Shown here: one piece after another, positions 1 through 11,015 of the stretch | Position numbering within the stretch: position 1 is the stretch's first letter | Layout: the number at the start of each line of letters is the position of its first letter | Assembly: GCA_019828565.1 (NCBI GenBank) | Contig: JAHDYR010000053.1 | Coordinates: forward strand, 992,001-1,056,000 | Direction: 5' to 3' | Source of the DNA: Carpediemonas membranifera | Taxonomy: Eukaryota > Fornicata | Length of the DNA: 64,000 nt | Notes under the pieces: generated by a model | Seen by the model: only the letters and a program-made list of their open reading frames with translations | Told to the model about the DNA's origin: nothing | The model's database searches: none | Position numbers and translations under genes: made by a program

Positions 1-1283
<1,283 letters not shown>

Positions 1284-3788
1284 TCACTGTTCTGCCCGAA
1301 GATCCTTAGCAGTCCGCCAGAGAGGCAGGCCGCCCGAGAACTGCAGCGGTCTGAACTTATACCCCTCGCCCTCGAAATACTTGCTCTGATGCTCAACCCA
1401 GTGCAGTCTAAGGGCGTGGAGGAAGGCGGAGAGGCTCTCCATGATGCAGAGAACGAGGAAGGACGCTGCCGCCCATGCTGCCCAGACGATAGGGAGTATG
1501 AACATCTTCACGGGGGTGGATGAGGGGGAAAGGGCCTTGCCGATGAGCTGGCTGAAGAACACCTCGGACAGCTCGCCATGGGCAAGGCTGAGGGCCCACA
1601 GTCTGAGGTAAGAGGCCGTGTGGGAGATACAGCCGAGGCAATACTCGATCGTGTGGATGACTTGGTCGACAATGATCTCGCCGACACCCTCCTCGGCCTG
1701 CTCGGACTCCTCCTGCTGGGCCTGGGCGACCTCGTCAAGCAGGGCCTCGGTGTGGCCCTTCTTCTCCCTCTGCTTTTCCATAAGCAGCCTTGCGAGGAGG
1801 ATGACGCCCTTGGGGAAGAGGAGCCAGGGCACAGAGATGAGGATGATCACAAAGAGCACGAGCTGGACGCCTGTCTGACCAGGATAGAGCCAGGCGTCAT
1901 CCTCGACGGACCCGGGGGACATGAACAGGCCGATGAGCATCCTTGTGAGAGAGGGGCCGCGACCGTTCTCGAACCGTGATGTGCACCACTTGATGACGAT
2001 GCAGACGGCGAGATATCCGAATGTAGAGGTAAGGAAGAGGATCTCGGGGATAGCCTTGCAGAAGATGTTGAGATAATCTCTGTTTCTGACAAAGTTGAAC
2101 ACGGAGAACGCGATACCAGCGTACATGTGGAGGATGCCGATAATAATGCTCACCTTCATCTTGAACGAGTTGACGTAGGCCAGACCGGCATCAGCGGTCC
2201 TCCAGTTATAGTCCATTCCAAACACAGGAGCCTTAAAGTGCAGGTTTCCAATGTCGATGTTTGTGGGGTTGACCTCGTGGTTTGAGATCGTGTACGGCGA
2301 ATCGGGGTATGGGATGGGGAGGCCGAAGTACTCGTTGTAGATGAGACCGACGATCATACTGAAGATTCCGAGGAGGAGGATGACATAGCGCCCCTTGAAG
2401 ATCATGTCGAGGGCGTCGTGGACTCCGTTTTTGAGCATAGGTTTCTCCTTCCATATCATGAGCAAGGCCATCAGGAGAACCACGGAGCCGTGCATGACGT
2501 CCCCGAACATGACAGCGAACAGGAAGGGGTATGTGAAGAGATAGAACATACCGGGGTTGACCTCGCCGTACGTGCATTGGCCGTATGCGTCAGAGATGCC
2601 CTGGAACGCCTTGGTGAACTTGTTGGTACGGAAATACGTGGGCGGCGAGGCCTTAGTCTCGATCGACTCCACAATGGTCGGCACATCAGCGCGAGTCGCC
2701 CGGTCACACTGGGCAACGGCCTCGTGCACCAGAGGAAGCGAGTCCACGGGGCACCAAGCCCGAGCGAGGAGGCACTTGTCGCTGTGTTCTGCCCCCAGCA
2801 TGTTCAGAGTGTGGTAGACGGTGGCCTCGGTGTTGACCCTGAGCGACCAGTCATCGATGTAGGGGGCCGCCTCTTGCAGGATGTCGGCAAACTGCGACTG
2901 GGAGGACTGCAGTACGTTTGTGACTGTGCCGAGCCTCTCTTCGATGTCATAAACGGTCGCCTCGAGCTCGCTGGGGTCGGGTAGGACTACAGTGCGGGCG
3001 TCGAGGGAGTCACAGATCCTCTTGAGGTCATCCCTGGCCCTGCTGCTGCTGAACAGGATGATGAACACCGACTTGGGGACAATCGTGCGGTCGGCGGTGG
3101 GGGCGGCGATCTCATCGTCCTCGAGTGGGAGGTGACGAATAAATGAGTTGCCCCGAGTCGCACGGAAGACAAGACGCATCAGGGCCTCTAGCTTAGGGGT
3201 GTCTATGGCACCCATGAGCGAGCACAGGGCAGCGTTGGTGGTGGGAGGGGCGTTGACGGCGTTGGGGGAGTTATACTCAAGGAAGGGGGCCGCGTCGTCC
3301 TCCCTGGCGTCGGGTTCGACTGACAGATGAGCCTGACGGCTGGTCTCGTCGAAGAAGGCGCTGCCTCTGGTCAGGATGACGCGGGCCTCGGCCAGGCGGA
3401 CATACTCGTGCGTGAGGACGTCGCACTGGGTCTTCAGCTCGGTCAAACGGTGCTCATAGTCGCTGAAGATGATGCCCAGCTCTGTTACAGTACTGTCCGC
3501 GGGTGTCTGCTGCTCGGGGATGTCCATGGAAGAAGTCTCGATCTCATTTCTGATGTAGCGAAGCTGGCGCTCCAGCTCAGCGCACTTAAGGGCCATCGTG
3601 GTAAACTCACGTTCGTGGATTGGGAGCTTGCGGTTCAGGTCAATGAACTGAAGGCATTTCATCTCGCCTAAGGCGAGAAGAGTATCATGGGAAATCTCTC
3701 GCTGTACCAGGATCTGAATGAGCTGCATCGGTTCCGAGCGCCACATGCGCAGCTTGCTCTCAGGTATGCGCGGTTTGCTATCACTCAT
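1284..3788 (-). CDS. V-type proton ATPase subunit a (Vph1/ATP6V0A family)
   Basis: An 834-aa membrane protein, the usual size for this subunit, which forms the proton half-channels of the Vo sector and acidifies endomembrane compartments. The N-terminal half is cytosolic and partly coiled-coil (MWRSEPMQLIQILV, then FIDLNRKLP, matches the family's opening). The C-terminal half has about eight membrane segments, including FYLFTYPFLFAVMFGDVMHG. The essential channel arginine lies in HTASYLRLWALSLAHGEL near the C-terminus, identical to the family core. The frame stays open upstream to an ATG at 3911, but the first 41 residues of that version are Ser/Arg/Thr-rich and unlike the family, so the ATG at 3788 is preferred. 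It is transcribed divergently from the RRM gene across about 200 bp. No intron is needed. Confidence 0.95.
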   Translation of the reverse strand: MSDSKPRIPESKLRMWRSEPMQLIQILVQREISHDTLLALGEMKCLQFIDLNRKLPIHEREFTTMALKCAELERQLRYIRNEIETSSMDIPEQQTPADSTVTELGIIFSDYEHRLTELKTQCDVLTHEYVRLAEARVILTRGSAFFDETSRQAHLSVEPDAREDDAAPFLEYNSPNAVNAPPTTNAALCSLMGAIDTPKLEALMRLVFRATRGNSFIRHLPLEDDEIAAPTADRTIVPKSVFIILFSSSRARDDLKRICDSLDARTVVLPDPSELEATVYDIEERLGTVTNVLQSSQSQFADILQEAAPYIDDWSLRVNTEATVYHTLNMLGAEHSDKCLLARAWCPVDSLPLVHEAVAQCDRATRADVPTIVESIETKASPPTYFRTNKFTKAFQGISDAYGQCTYGEVNPGMFYLFTYPFLFAVMFGDVMHGSVVLLMALLMIWKEKPMLKNGVHDALDMIFKGRYVILLLGIFSMIVGLIYNEYFGLPIPYPDSPYTISNHEVNPTNIDIGNLHFKAPVFGMDYNWRTADAGLAYVNSFKMKVSIIIGILHMYAGIAFSVFNFVRNRDYLNIFCKAIPEILFLTSTFGYLAVCIVIKWCTSRFENGRGPSLTRMLIGLFMSPGSVEDDAWLYPGQTGVQLVLFVIILISVPWLLFPKGVILLARLLMEKQREKKGHTEALLDEVAQAQQEESEQAEEGVGEIIVDQVIHTIEYCLGCISHTASYLRLWALSLAHGELSEVFFSQLIGKALSPSSTPVKMFILPIVWAAWAAASFLVLCIMESLSAFLHALRLHWVEHQSKYFEGEGYKFRPLQFSGGLPLWRTAKDLRAEQ

Positions 3789-3988
3789 CTGCTTCCGGTT
3801 GTGCCGTAGAGTGAGGATAAGCGATTGTGTGACTGTGCGCAGTTTAGTTCGCAGTGAGGTGCGCAGAGAGCTTTTTGTGTTTCTAGGGCTCCTGCGCATC
3901 GGGACCAACATGGCAGGGTCCTATCACGCCTGATTTGGCCTAGTTTTTTGTCTGCATGAAAAAATTCTCAGCGTCTGAAGGGCGCACT
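3789..3988. promoter_or_regulatory. shared divergent promoter region
   Basis: These 200 bp separate two head-to-head genes (V-ATPase a on -, RRM protein on +) and so must hold both promoters, unless the V-ATPase start is at 3911. It contains an A/T-rich stretch and TGAAAAAATTCTCA at 3957-3970, a word with lookalikes upstream of eL18 and DNAI2. No bacterial-type signals are expected. Function is inferred from position. Confidence 0.4.
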
Positions 3989-4742
3989 ATGGAGAAAGAC
4001 ACGACGGTCTTTGTCAGCGGCCATACGTGGCTCACAGATGACACAATAAGCCAACTTAAAGTGCGTTTGCCCAAGGTTTCCACTAACACAGCAACACTTT
4101 AGTCAATTTGGGCCCTTGAAAGAGATACGCTTGAAGAACGAAGAGACAGAAATTGCCTTTGCCTCAAGGGAAGACGCGTTGAAGTGCTTACAAGAGAAAC
4201 GCCAGACGATCTGCCCAGAGCTTGAGAATGTGCTGGTCACTAGCACGAGCACAGTATCGTCGACGACAGTTGACACCGGCGACGCAGCCTTCGATAAGCT
4301 GAGGCCAAAGCTCAAGTCATTCGCCCGGAACGTAGTGGACCAGCTTCCTGATGCGAGGGATGACCGCGACCGAGCTGACCGGCAGATTATATACAACACG
4401 ATCTCGACGTACAAGCCATGCTTCACTCTGGACTATGTTAAGAACGCAGCCTTCCCGTACTGTCAGGGGAAAGGGTCCCGGGGGCCTAAGGACAAGTACT
4501 CGTACCGCCGGGACGCACCATACGACACTGGACGGAGAGACAGAGACGATAGGCAGTTCCATAGGCGAGACGACGATAGATCCTGGCGCCGGGACGAGGG
4601 CTTTAGAGACCGTGAACGGGACCGAGACATCCGCGAGAGAGATCGGGAATTCAGGAGGGATGATAATGACCGACGCAAGGAGAGGGAGGCGCGGGATAAG
4701 ACTAGGGACTACGGAGGATGGCGCCAGCGTGACACATGGTGA
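3989..4742 (+). CDS. RRM protein with Arg/Asp-rich (SR-like) tail, one intron
   Basis: Exon 1 is 3989-4060 (24 codons from ATG), a 31-nt intron lies at 4061-4091, and exon 2 is 4092-4742, giving 240 aa. Removing the intron rebuilds one RNA recognition motif: beta1 TVFVSGHTW and helix 1 DDTISQLK come from exon 1, and QHFSQFGPLKEIRL plus the RNP1-like strand TEIAFASREDA come from exon 2. RNP1 is degenerate, as in several SR-type RRMs. Residues 90-165 are a helical linker that is not recognised. From about residue 165 the tail is dominated by RD/RE/RR dipeptides, ending YGGWRQRDTW. The likely role is pre-mRNA splicing or mRNP packaging in the nucleus (inference). It may itself be a splicing factor carrying one of the tiny introns. 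Without the intron, the frame would start only at a TTG inside the RRM. Confidence 0.85.
4061..4091 (+). other. 31-nt spliceosomal intron (RRM gene, phase 0)
   Basis: Donor GTGCGT, 3' end ACTAACACAG. Its removal joins the two halves of the RRM in frame. An in-frame TAG and the wrong reading frame block the unspliced version. Confidence 0.9.
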
Positions 4743-5146
4743 GCGCCCGCACTGTTTTATACTAAAGAATCCGGTCAACGTGGCTGGGTAGATTTAACCT
4801 TTTTTGCCTGGGGAGGTTAGCTCATACAGTTTGGAAAGAAACGGCCGCCATTTTGTGAGAAACGGACGAAATGTCGTAGAAACAACGTATTCTGAATCAT
4901 TGTCATCTGAACATTGCAATTTTCGCGCTTTCGAGCAAGTTATTTGGCTTACCATCGCTGACAGAACAGATTTGCGTGAGATCCTCAAAACACAAACAGC
5001 ATATGAACCTGATCAGCTTTTGACACTCATTCGAGTGAGGTGCAGCGTCTTGCAATGGCGATAAACAGATCAAAAATTTTTGGACCGCTCAAACTTGAAA
5101 ATCACATCTTCCACTGATCCATCCCCATCTTCGTGGAAGAACTCGA
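4743..5146. other. intergenic gap
   Basis: No gene was recognised. Short frames at 4804-5064 (+) and 4794-4988 (-) overlap antisense and resemble nothing. TTGAAAATCACATC, near 5095, lies about 40 nt above the next ATG and resembles words upstream of other genes. Confidence 0.5.
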
Positions 5147-6919
5147 ATGAGTGAGAGACCAAGTTCGTCAGGCATCGAAGGTCATGGCATTTCCGCTCTT
5201 CTAGCCGCTGCAGATAGCAGTTTTGAACTTCCTTCTCTCTGCGCCAACATTGAGAAGACAACCCTTGTAGAGCCGAGAATCCAGTCTCAAAGCAACGAAA
5301 ACGCATTCAACACCCATGACGTTGATGTTCTCGAATCCGTAGACGAGCCAAAGGATCACACCGACAATGTTGTCAACGACGACCGCAACCCTCTTTCAGA
5401 CATAGCCACTCCCACAACGGCCAGTGGCGCCACCGCCCAGCCGTCCGGCGACACGGACCTCGCCATCTCGGTCATGCGCGGGATCCCCGCCTTGACGCTC
5501 GAAGACACCCACCGTGTCATCCGGCCGGCCGATAGCAGGTTCCACGGGGCCTGGCTTGGCCCAACTGGTGGTGGGTACTTCCCTATTCGCCAGGAGAGGA
5601 CAGTTGCCGAGATCTACGCCCTTCTCGACACAAGGACCCGCCACTCCCACTTCTTTGGCGTTTTTGGCGGTGAGCAGCGCATACGAGCCTGCCATGGCTG
5701 GACCGACACCTATGTCCCCTCCTGGTTTGAACTGGCGACCACCTCTGAGTATGCCCAGTGCCACCATCTGAACAGCGTGCTCATGAGGGCCACACCCTCT
5801 GCCATGCATCATGACGCCGCTATGGGCACCAGAAACTCCCAGGACATCGTGGTGCGGATGTTCGAAGGCAAGTTCGACTCGCCCATCATCGAGGACCGCC
5901 GTCTCCAGCCCAAGATCGCCCAGCGTGCCCGAGAGGTCGTTCTCAGTATCTACGCCGACTACGGTCACGCCCAAGAAGAGAATGACTCAGCCGACGTCAT
6001 GCTGTTTGACATTGCCGCCGATGCCTGGGCCCGATGGTCGTCTGCCATCAGTCCGCTTTCCCCAGCCCTCGGCAGCAAGCACTTCTCCATCCAGCACATC
6101 CGCCGCATCCTCGCTGGCCCGGGCCGCAGTCGCCAGATCCGCACAGCGATGTGTCATAATGAGCTTGGCGAACTCCTCATGCACATCCAGATGATGAGGG
6201 TCGACCCCCGCAACCCACTCGGCATCCCAGCCGGGGAGGGCAACATGCGCCGCCTCATGGCCACTATTAGCTTCTGGATCTTCATGCTGACAGACGATCT
6301 GTACTCGACACCCATCTTCCGTCGCAACCTCCCCTTCGATCCAAAGCAGACAAACACCGACAGCCCTAGAGTGCGCTATGAGAACGGCGTCCTCCGCCTC
6401 ATCCGTTTCTCCAGCCACACCTTTGATACGGTCAACATCAAGCGCTACTGCCCCGAGCTCCTCGCAGTCTGGTATGCCTGCATGATCAAAACGGCCATCC
6501 AGCTCACCCACAGTATCACGCCCGACAGAGACGAGCGCATCGCTGCCCGACAGGTAACGTCCCTCGCCATGCTCAATCGGACTCTTCTAGGCAAGCTAAT
6601 CAGCCTTCGCCGGGCCGAGGGTACCCGCTCTGACTGGCCCTACAACCTCGACCCCAGCGCCGGCAACGGCTGGTACGGCCCCTCTCTCAAGGCTGCCGGC
6701 AAGAGCCTGCAGAACCAGGTCCGGAAGTTTACTAAGGATCCGGCGCTCAACCCTGAGATCATCAAATCCCACGTCATGCCCCTATTAGATAGCCGGACAC
6801 TGCTGCCAGGCGCCGTCCGCGAGAGGGTCATGTCCAAAGTTATTGACGCCTATGGCCTGCACACTCACGGCGTGGAGCTGATCCGTGAGATCGTCGACGA
6901 GCTCGGCATCATGGCTTAA
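5147..6919 (+). CDS. hypothetical protein, 590 aa, family not recognised
   Basis: A complete 590-codon frame from ATG to TAA with the C-rich third-position bias of neighbouring genes, so very probably a real gene. I do not recognise the family. Residues 1-115 are polar, Ser/Thr/Asp-rich and probably disordered. Residues 120-590 look like a folded, mainly helical domain with aromatic-rich stretches (FHGAWLGPTGGGYFPI, HFFGVFGGEQ, WYACMIKTAIQL, NGWYGPSL). No signal peptide or clear transmembrane helix is visible; ATISFWIFMLTDDLY is hydrophobic but short. No catalytic motif stands out. It is convergent with the MLF gene, with only 58 bp between stop codons, so the two transcripts probably overlap. 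It could be lineage-specific or too diverged to place by eye. Confidence 0.75.
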   Translation: MSERPSSSGIEGHGISALLAAADSSFELPSLCANIEKTTLVEPRIQSQSNENAFNTHDVDVLESVDEPKDHTDNVVNDDRNPLSDIATPTTASGATAQPSGDTDLAISVMRGIPALTLEDTHRVIRPADSRFHGAWLGPTGGGYFPIRQERTVAEIYALLDTRTRHSHFFGVFGGEQRIRACHGWTDTYVPSWFELATTSEYAQCHHLNSVLMRATPSAMHHDAAMGTRNSQDIVVRMFEGKFDSPIIEDRRLQPKIAQRAREVVLSIYADYGHAQEENDSADVMLFDIAADAWARWSSAISPLSPALGSKHFSIQHIRRILAGPGRSRQIRTAMCHNELGELLMHIQMMRVDPRNPLGIPAGEGNMRRLMATISFWIFMLTDDLYSTPIFRRNLPFDPKQTNTDSPRVRYENGVLRLIRFSSHTFDTVNIKRYCPELLAVWYACMIKTAIQLTHSITPDRDERIAARQVTSLAMLNRTLLGKLISLRRAEGTRSDWPYNLDPSAGNGWYGPSLKAAGKSLQNQVRKFTKDPALNPEIIKSHVMPLLDSRTLLPGAVRERVMSKVIDAYGLHTHGVELIREIVDELGIMA

Positions 6920-6977
6920 TCACCAAAATTTAAATAGTTGAACATATTTATACCATGATGTGTCTGGTCAGTTTATA

Positions 6978-7622
6978 TTACCACTGCCTGCGGTTTTCCA
7001 GCATTCGGTGGCCGCCCCTGCGGTGACGGTGGCTCAGATCAGGCAAACCCCGGGCCACGCGGTCCCACTCGCTGTCGAACTTACCGGCGTCATCATCTGC
7101 GATGCCGATGAGGTTCCTGGTCTCCGTCTGTGAGCCCCGGCCGTCGTCCTCCTGGATGAGCTCGACAGCACGGTCCCCGATGGCGCGGCTGTGGACGGAC
7201 TTTGTCTTGCCTTCGCTATTGCGGACGGTGCGGCGAGTCTCGGTGACGCCGTTAGAGGACCGAGTTGTGGTCGTCGAGCTGTAGCAGACGGAAGGTGGCA
7301 CACGATCCGCCACGTTGCTGTCAAACATCGTCTCGAACATCTCCTCGGCCCTGGAGAACATGCTGCCAATGCCGAACGGGTCTCTGCTGGCTCTGGCGAG
7401 TGAAGAAGGGCGGCGGACGTTTTCGTCGGGCTCCTCGACAACTGGCGTGGTAGACGAGTCATGTACTTCTTCGTTGTCGTTAAGAGGCTCTACGACGGCG
7501 TCTTCACACTGACGGCGGTGATTGTCTAACGGGAAGCGGCCAAACGGAGGAAACATATCATCAAACGCGTCGAACATCGATCTGTGTGATCTAAGATAGG
7601 AAGAAACGAACCTGCTGAACAT
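6978..7622 (-). CDS. myeloid leukemia factor (MLF) family protein
   Basis: A 214-aa protein. The conserved MLF core lies at about residues 105-195: a Thr/Ser-rich strand with TRSSNGVTETRRTVRNSEGK, then AIGDRAVELIQEDDGRG and a closing FDSEWDRVARGLP, matching the family's GxGDR and E/S-FDxEW elements. The N-terminus (MFSRFVSSYL..FDDMFPPFG) is rich in Phe/Met, as in animal MLF1. It is a small soluble protein; family members shuttle between nucleus and cytoplasm, bind chaperones and, in Giardia, mark vesicles linked to protein degradation (family knowledge). The start is the ATG at 7622. The middle (45-90) is low complexity. The gene is convergent with the 590-aa gene and only about 100 bp from the PIG-O stop. 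Confidence 0.85.
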   Translation of the reverse strand: MFSRFVSSYLRSHRSMFDAFDDMFPPFGRFPLDNHRRQCEDAVVEPLNDNEEVHDSSTTPVVEEPDENVRRPSSLARASRDPFGIGSMFSRAEEMFETMFDSNVADRVPPSVCYSSTTTTRSSNGVTETRRTVRNSEGKTKSVHSRAIGDRAVELIQEDDGRGSQTETRNLIGIADDDAGKFDSEWDRVARGLPDLSHRHRRGGHRMLENRRQW

Positions 7623-7726
7623 GGTTGGTACTTTGAACTGTCTTCTTACTGATGAAAGCCAATCGTTGAATTATGCCGGAGGAGGATCGATCCGTTCGAT
7701 CAATTCACCAATCAAATAAATTTGAC

Positions 7727-9514
7727 TCAGCTAACGAGTCTAAAGAGACCCCGACTTGCCAGACGCCTGCACATATCCAAGGCGAGAGCAGCGAGGCATG
7801 CGAGTAGTATCCCAGTCTCGAACAGCATCCTGGGGGCGAACACAGACCAACCCATCAGGGAATGTTGGAGCAGGAGAGCGGCAAACGCGGCCATGGATGC
7901 TCGCCCGGCCCTGACAGCAAGGGTTCGGGGTTGTTTGACGGCTGACACGGCGTGTGGTCCGAAAAGTGCGATGCCCAAGAGCAGGGTCGCGACGGGCATC
8001 GAGAACGTCTTCAACCCGAGCCATGCGGGACTAGGGTCGACCTCGGAGAGGCTGTAGTGGGCACCCCACAAGAAGAATGCGACATCTGCCACTATAGGCG
8101 AGGGTGACACAGCCGGGACCAGTGCTGAGAGAACCTGGACGGGAGACGAGGCTTGGTGCAGTCTTAGGGTGTGAATGGCCGTGATGTCCATGGGAATAGC
8201 GAGAGCGGAGAGGATGTACATGGCAATGTGGCCGGGTGTGGACGGGAGCAGGGCTAGGACTGGTGGAACGAACCACAGAGGCGTCCCCATAAAACAAGCA
8301 GCAATAACCTTAGCCTGCACAGTCAGAGTCGGGTCTGGAGTCGGTCTGCCCTCATCCATGGGGAGGGTGAGACGGCCGAACTCTTCTACCGGTGCCAGCG
8401 TCCGCTGCCCGATAAATAAAAGAGGGACGAGGACGACTGGGGCAACATTGGCGAGGTGTGGCAGGGCAAATAGGGCTGCGGCGACGTGAGAGTTCTCAGA
8501 GAGGCAGTTGGACAGCATGCCGATGCCCTGTGTGACGTGGGCCACGATCTCCCATGAGGGGGCTGCAAGAAGAGGCAGCACGGTGATGCAGAGCAGGCCT
8601 GCAATTACACAGACGCCTGCAGCGAATAAAGTGTACATGGGGTCGCCCTCCTCCTCCCCGGGGGGCAGCAGGCCCGTGTCATCGCCCAGAACAGCCCCCT
8701 CGATGAATGAGCGGACGGATACCTGTGCAACTGACTCTCCCGGTACATAAGGTTGACTCAACCCGAGAGTACTATAGACCATGAGACCGGCGTGGGTTTC
8801 CTGGTGACTAGAGCCCCCGTGGCACCCAGAGTCAGTCATACCATGGTCGCCCATGACCAGCAGGAGTGTCTCGCCGTCCAATGGGTCGACCAGCTCCCTC
8901 AGTAGCACGTCAGTGGCCTCCATTACCGGCATGACCTTGTCATCGGCAACCCCAGTCTGATGCTCCATGTGGTCGAGACCGAGGGTGTGGATGACGATCA
9001 AACGGGGCTGTGGCAGGGCATGTAGGTGATGGATGTTCGCCATGATGCCCTCATCAACTGATGTGGTGTCTAGAATGTCGAACGAACGAAAGGGATAGGA
9101 CACGTCCCAGGAGCTTGGGAGCAGGGAGGTCCACGTGTTGTCCCCAGCAAACCCAGTGGAAAACCCGGCATCGCGGAGTGTGTCAACGAAGTTAGGCCCG
9201 TGGAACTGCGGTGTGTTGAAGTTTTGGAGGGATTCGAGGTATGATGAGGGGCGGCCACTGACGAGGGAACGCAGGCGGGGGGTGGTGACGGTAGGATTGC
9301 CGCAATACATGTCATAGAAGCGCATATGTTTGTCTGATTGGATCATACTGGTGCTGATGTTGTAGAATGAAAGGCGAAATGGACTTGTGCCGCCGCTAAG
9401 CACTGCTGGCGCTAGCTGATCAAATCTCAGAGCATCTACCATAGCAATGACAACATTATTGTATGTACTGGCCGCCAGCACTGCTGCTACGAGCACCAGC
9501 AGAACGGGGACCAT
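7727..9514 (-). CDS. GPI ethanolamine phosphate transferase, PIG-O/GPI13-like
   Basis: A 595-aa ER membrane enzyme that would add ethanolamine phosphate to the GPI anchor precursor, the bridge later joined to protein. An N-terminal signal-anchor (MVPVLLVLVAAVLAAS) precedes an alkaline-phosphatase-like domain in the lumen. Visible metal and catalytic elements are MVDALRFDQ, the nucleophile region NPTVTTPRLRSL, LGLDHMEH and GDHGMTDSGCHGG. SFDILDTTSVDEGI resembles the PIG-O rather than the PIG-N or PIG-G pattern. About eight to nine hydrophobic helices follow residue 290. At 595 aa it is shorter than animal PIG-O (about 1000), mostly through a reduced membrane half. The frame continues upstream only to a GTG at 9544, so the ATG at 9514 is used. 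PIG-G is the main alternative. Confidence 0.85.
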   Translation of the reverse strand: MVPVLLVLVAAVLAASTYNNVVIAMVDALRFDQLAPAVLSGGTSPFRLSFYNISTSMIQSDKHMRFYDMYCGNPTVTTPRLRSLVSGRPSSYLESLQNFNTPQFHGPNFVDTLRDAGFSTGFAGDNTWTSLLPSSWDVSYPFRSFDILDTTSVDEGIMANIHHLHALPQPRLIVIHTLGLDHMEHQTGVADDKVMPVMEATDVLLRELVDPLDGETLLLVMGDHGMTDSGCHGGSSHQETHAGLMVYSTLGLSQPYVPGESVAQVSVRSFIEGAVLGDDTGLLPPGEEEGDPMYTLFAAGVCVIAGLLCITVLPLLAAPSWEIVAHVTQGIGMLSNCLSENSHVAAALFALPHLANVAPVVLVPLLFIGQRTLAPVEEFGRLTLPMDEGRPTPDPTLTVQAKVIAACFMGTPLWFVPPVLALLPSTPGHIAMYILSALAIPMDITAIHTLRLHQASSPVQVLSALVPAVSPSPIVADVAFFLWGAHYSLSEVDPSPAWLGLKTFSMPVATLLLGIALFGPHAVSAVKQPRTLAVRAGRASMAAFAALLLQHSLMGWSVFAPRMLFETGILLACLAALALDMCRRLASRGLFRLVS

Positions 9515-9698
9515 CGTTGGCCAAATCTGACTTTTCAGACTCACGGGTGACTACCGCAGCACACGAAGTACTACGCTCATGGCGGAGTGTGTTTCAGGGT
9601 GCCTCCCTCGATGAGCTCTTCCAGTCGTCCGCTGGGTGTCACTGAGCTGAAGTGCGTGGACCCTCGCCGCCATTCATAGCCCGAACTATTTACGTCAC

Positions 9699-11015
9699 TT
9701 ACATAAAATCCTCGAGGTCGTCGTAATCGTCCATCTCCGCGTCAATGATGGCCGCCATGTCGACCTTCCAACGAAGCACGCCGCCGATGCCGCCGAAGCC
9801 CTTGACGAACTGGTGGCCCTCCTGCGACCTGTCCGTGATGAAGTGGAGCCTGCAGCCGAAGTTCTTGTAGTTCTGCACGATCCATTCGCTGAGGAGCTGC
9901 TCGTCGAGCACGTCGAGCTTCTTACCCGTGTCAGAGAGGAAGAGGTTGTTGTCGTTCTTGTTCTTGATGTCGTCGGGGGTCATGATGCGAACGATGGGGA
10001 CGTCGGGGTTCTCGTTATCCCTGAACACGTAGCGGACATGCGCCAAGTTCTCCCACAGAATGAGGTCGTCAACGGAGCCAAGGTCGAGGGCATGCATCGT
10101 GTCGCTGACGCCGAAGCAGAACTGGCCGGTGTCGCGGGAGATCTCTTCGAAGTACCCGGCGATGAGCTTCTTTTCTTCGAGCAGCTTGACGTTGGCAAGA
10201 CACTCTTGGGCAAGATCGATGGCCTGGTTGAAGCCGTCCTCGCCACCATAGCTGACGTCGACCATCTTGAGGACGATCTTCTTAAGCCTGGGGTCAAACA
10301 TGTCAGAGCCGGCCAGCACGGACTTGAAGTCGGCCGAGCCAGCCAGGATGAGGCCCTGGACGTTTGGCTTCTCGTTATCGATAAACTGCTGCACAGCAAC
10401 CTCGCACACCTTGCGCACATAGTGGTGGCGCTTCTCCTCGCGGAGACGGGAGAATCGGACGGCGGACTGGCCACCGCGGCCGTGCTTCTTAGGCAAGTCG
10501 ACCGAGAACGAGTGGAGAACAGTACGTGTGCTGCCGCAGACAGTGCCATAGAGACAGCCGTTACCGTCCATGATGATGAAACCGAACTTCTTGTCGTCCT
10601 CGAGCAGCTCGCGGAGGGGCTCAGTGTGGAACTTGTTGTCGCACAGATAGAGGCTCTGCTTGATCGGGCGGATGGGCTCGATGGTCATGGAGACCTTCTT
10701 CTCCTTGCCTTCGTCGCCAATGACTGTGCCCGAGTACACAACGAGGCCGTTGGGAGGCACGCGGGTGTAGAGCTTGAGCTTCTGCTGTGTGGAAGTGATA
10801 GCGGCGAGAACGGAAAGTCTGTTCACACGAGACTTGATGTTCGACGCGGTGCCGTACTCTTCGGCGAGCATCTTGCTATATCTAGAGATCTGGTCGCCTG
10901 CAGGGATGATCAGCGAAACCATGGAGGTACCGTTGCCCTTCGCCTGCTCAAGATGCTCTACTAGCTTTCTAACACGCCAGAGATCGATGTGCTTATCCTC
11001 TTCGTTATCAGCCAT
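9699..11015 (-). CDS. eukaryotic peptide chain release factor 1 (eRF1)
   Basis: A 438-aa, full-length eRF1 that recognises stop codons in the ribosomal A site and triggers peptide release with eRF3. Domain 1 shows the GTS loop (29-31), TASNIKS (56-62) and YxCxxxF as YLCDNKF (123-129), the three elements that read stop codons. Domain 2 carries the GGQ at 181-183 in a basic context ([19 protein letters not shown]). Domain 3 follows and ends in an acidic tail, [12 protein letters not shown]. All decoding residues are canonical, so UAA, UAG and UGA are probably all stops here. The start is the ATG at 11015. A GTAAAT element lies just after the stop (reverse strand, 9688-9693) and may be the polyadenylation signal. 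No intron. Confidence 0.98.
   Translation of the reverse strand: MADNEEDKHIDLWRVRKLVEHLEQAKGNGTSMVSLIIPAGDQISRYSKMLAEEYGTASNIKSRVNRLSVLAAITSTQQKLKLYTRVPPNGLVVYSGTVIGDEGKEKKVSMTIEPIRPIKQSLYLCDNKFHTEPLRELLEDDKKFGFIIMDGNGCLYGTVCGSTRTVLHSFSVDLPKKHGRGGQSAVRFSRLREEKRHHYVRKVCEVAVQQFIDNEKPNVQGLILAGSADFKSVLAGSDMFDPRLKKIVLKMVDVSYGGEDGFNQAIDLAQECLANVKLLEEKKLIAGYFEEISRDTGQFCFGVSDTMHALDLGSVDDLILWENLAHVRYVFRDNENPDVPIVRIMTPDDIKNKNDNNLFLSDTGKKLDVLDEQLLSEWIVQNYKNFGCRLHFITDRSQEGHQFVKGFGGIGGVLRWKVDMAAIIDAEMDDYDDLEDFM

Noticed and set aside
3789-3911. Upstream 41-residue extension of V-ATPase subunit a
   Set aside because: Low-complexity Ser/Arg/Thr sequence unlike the family, and it would use up most of the divergent promoter region.
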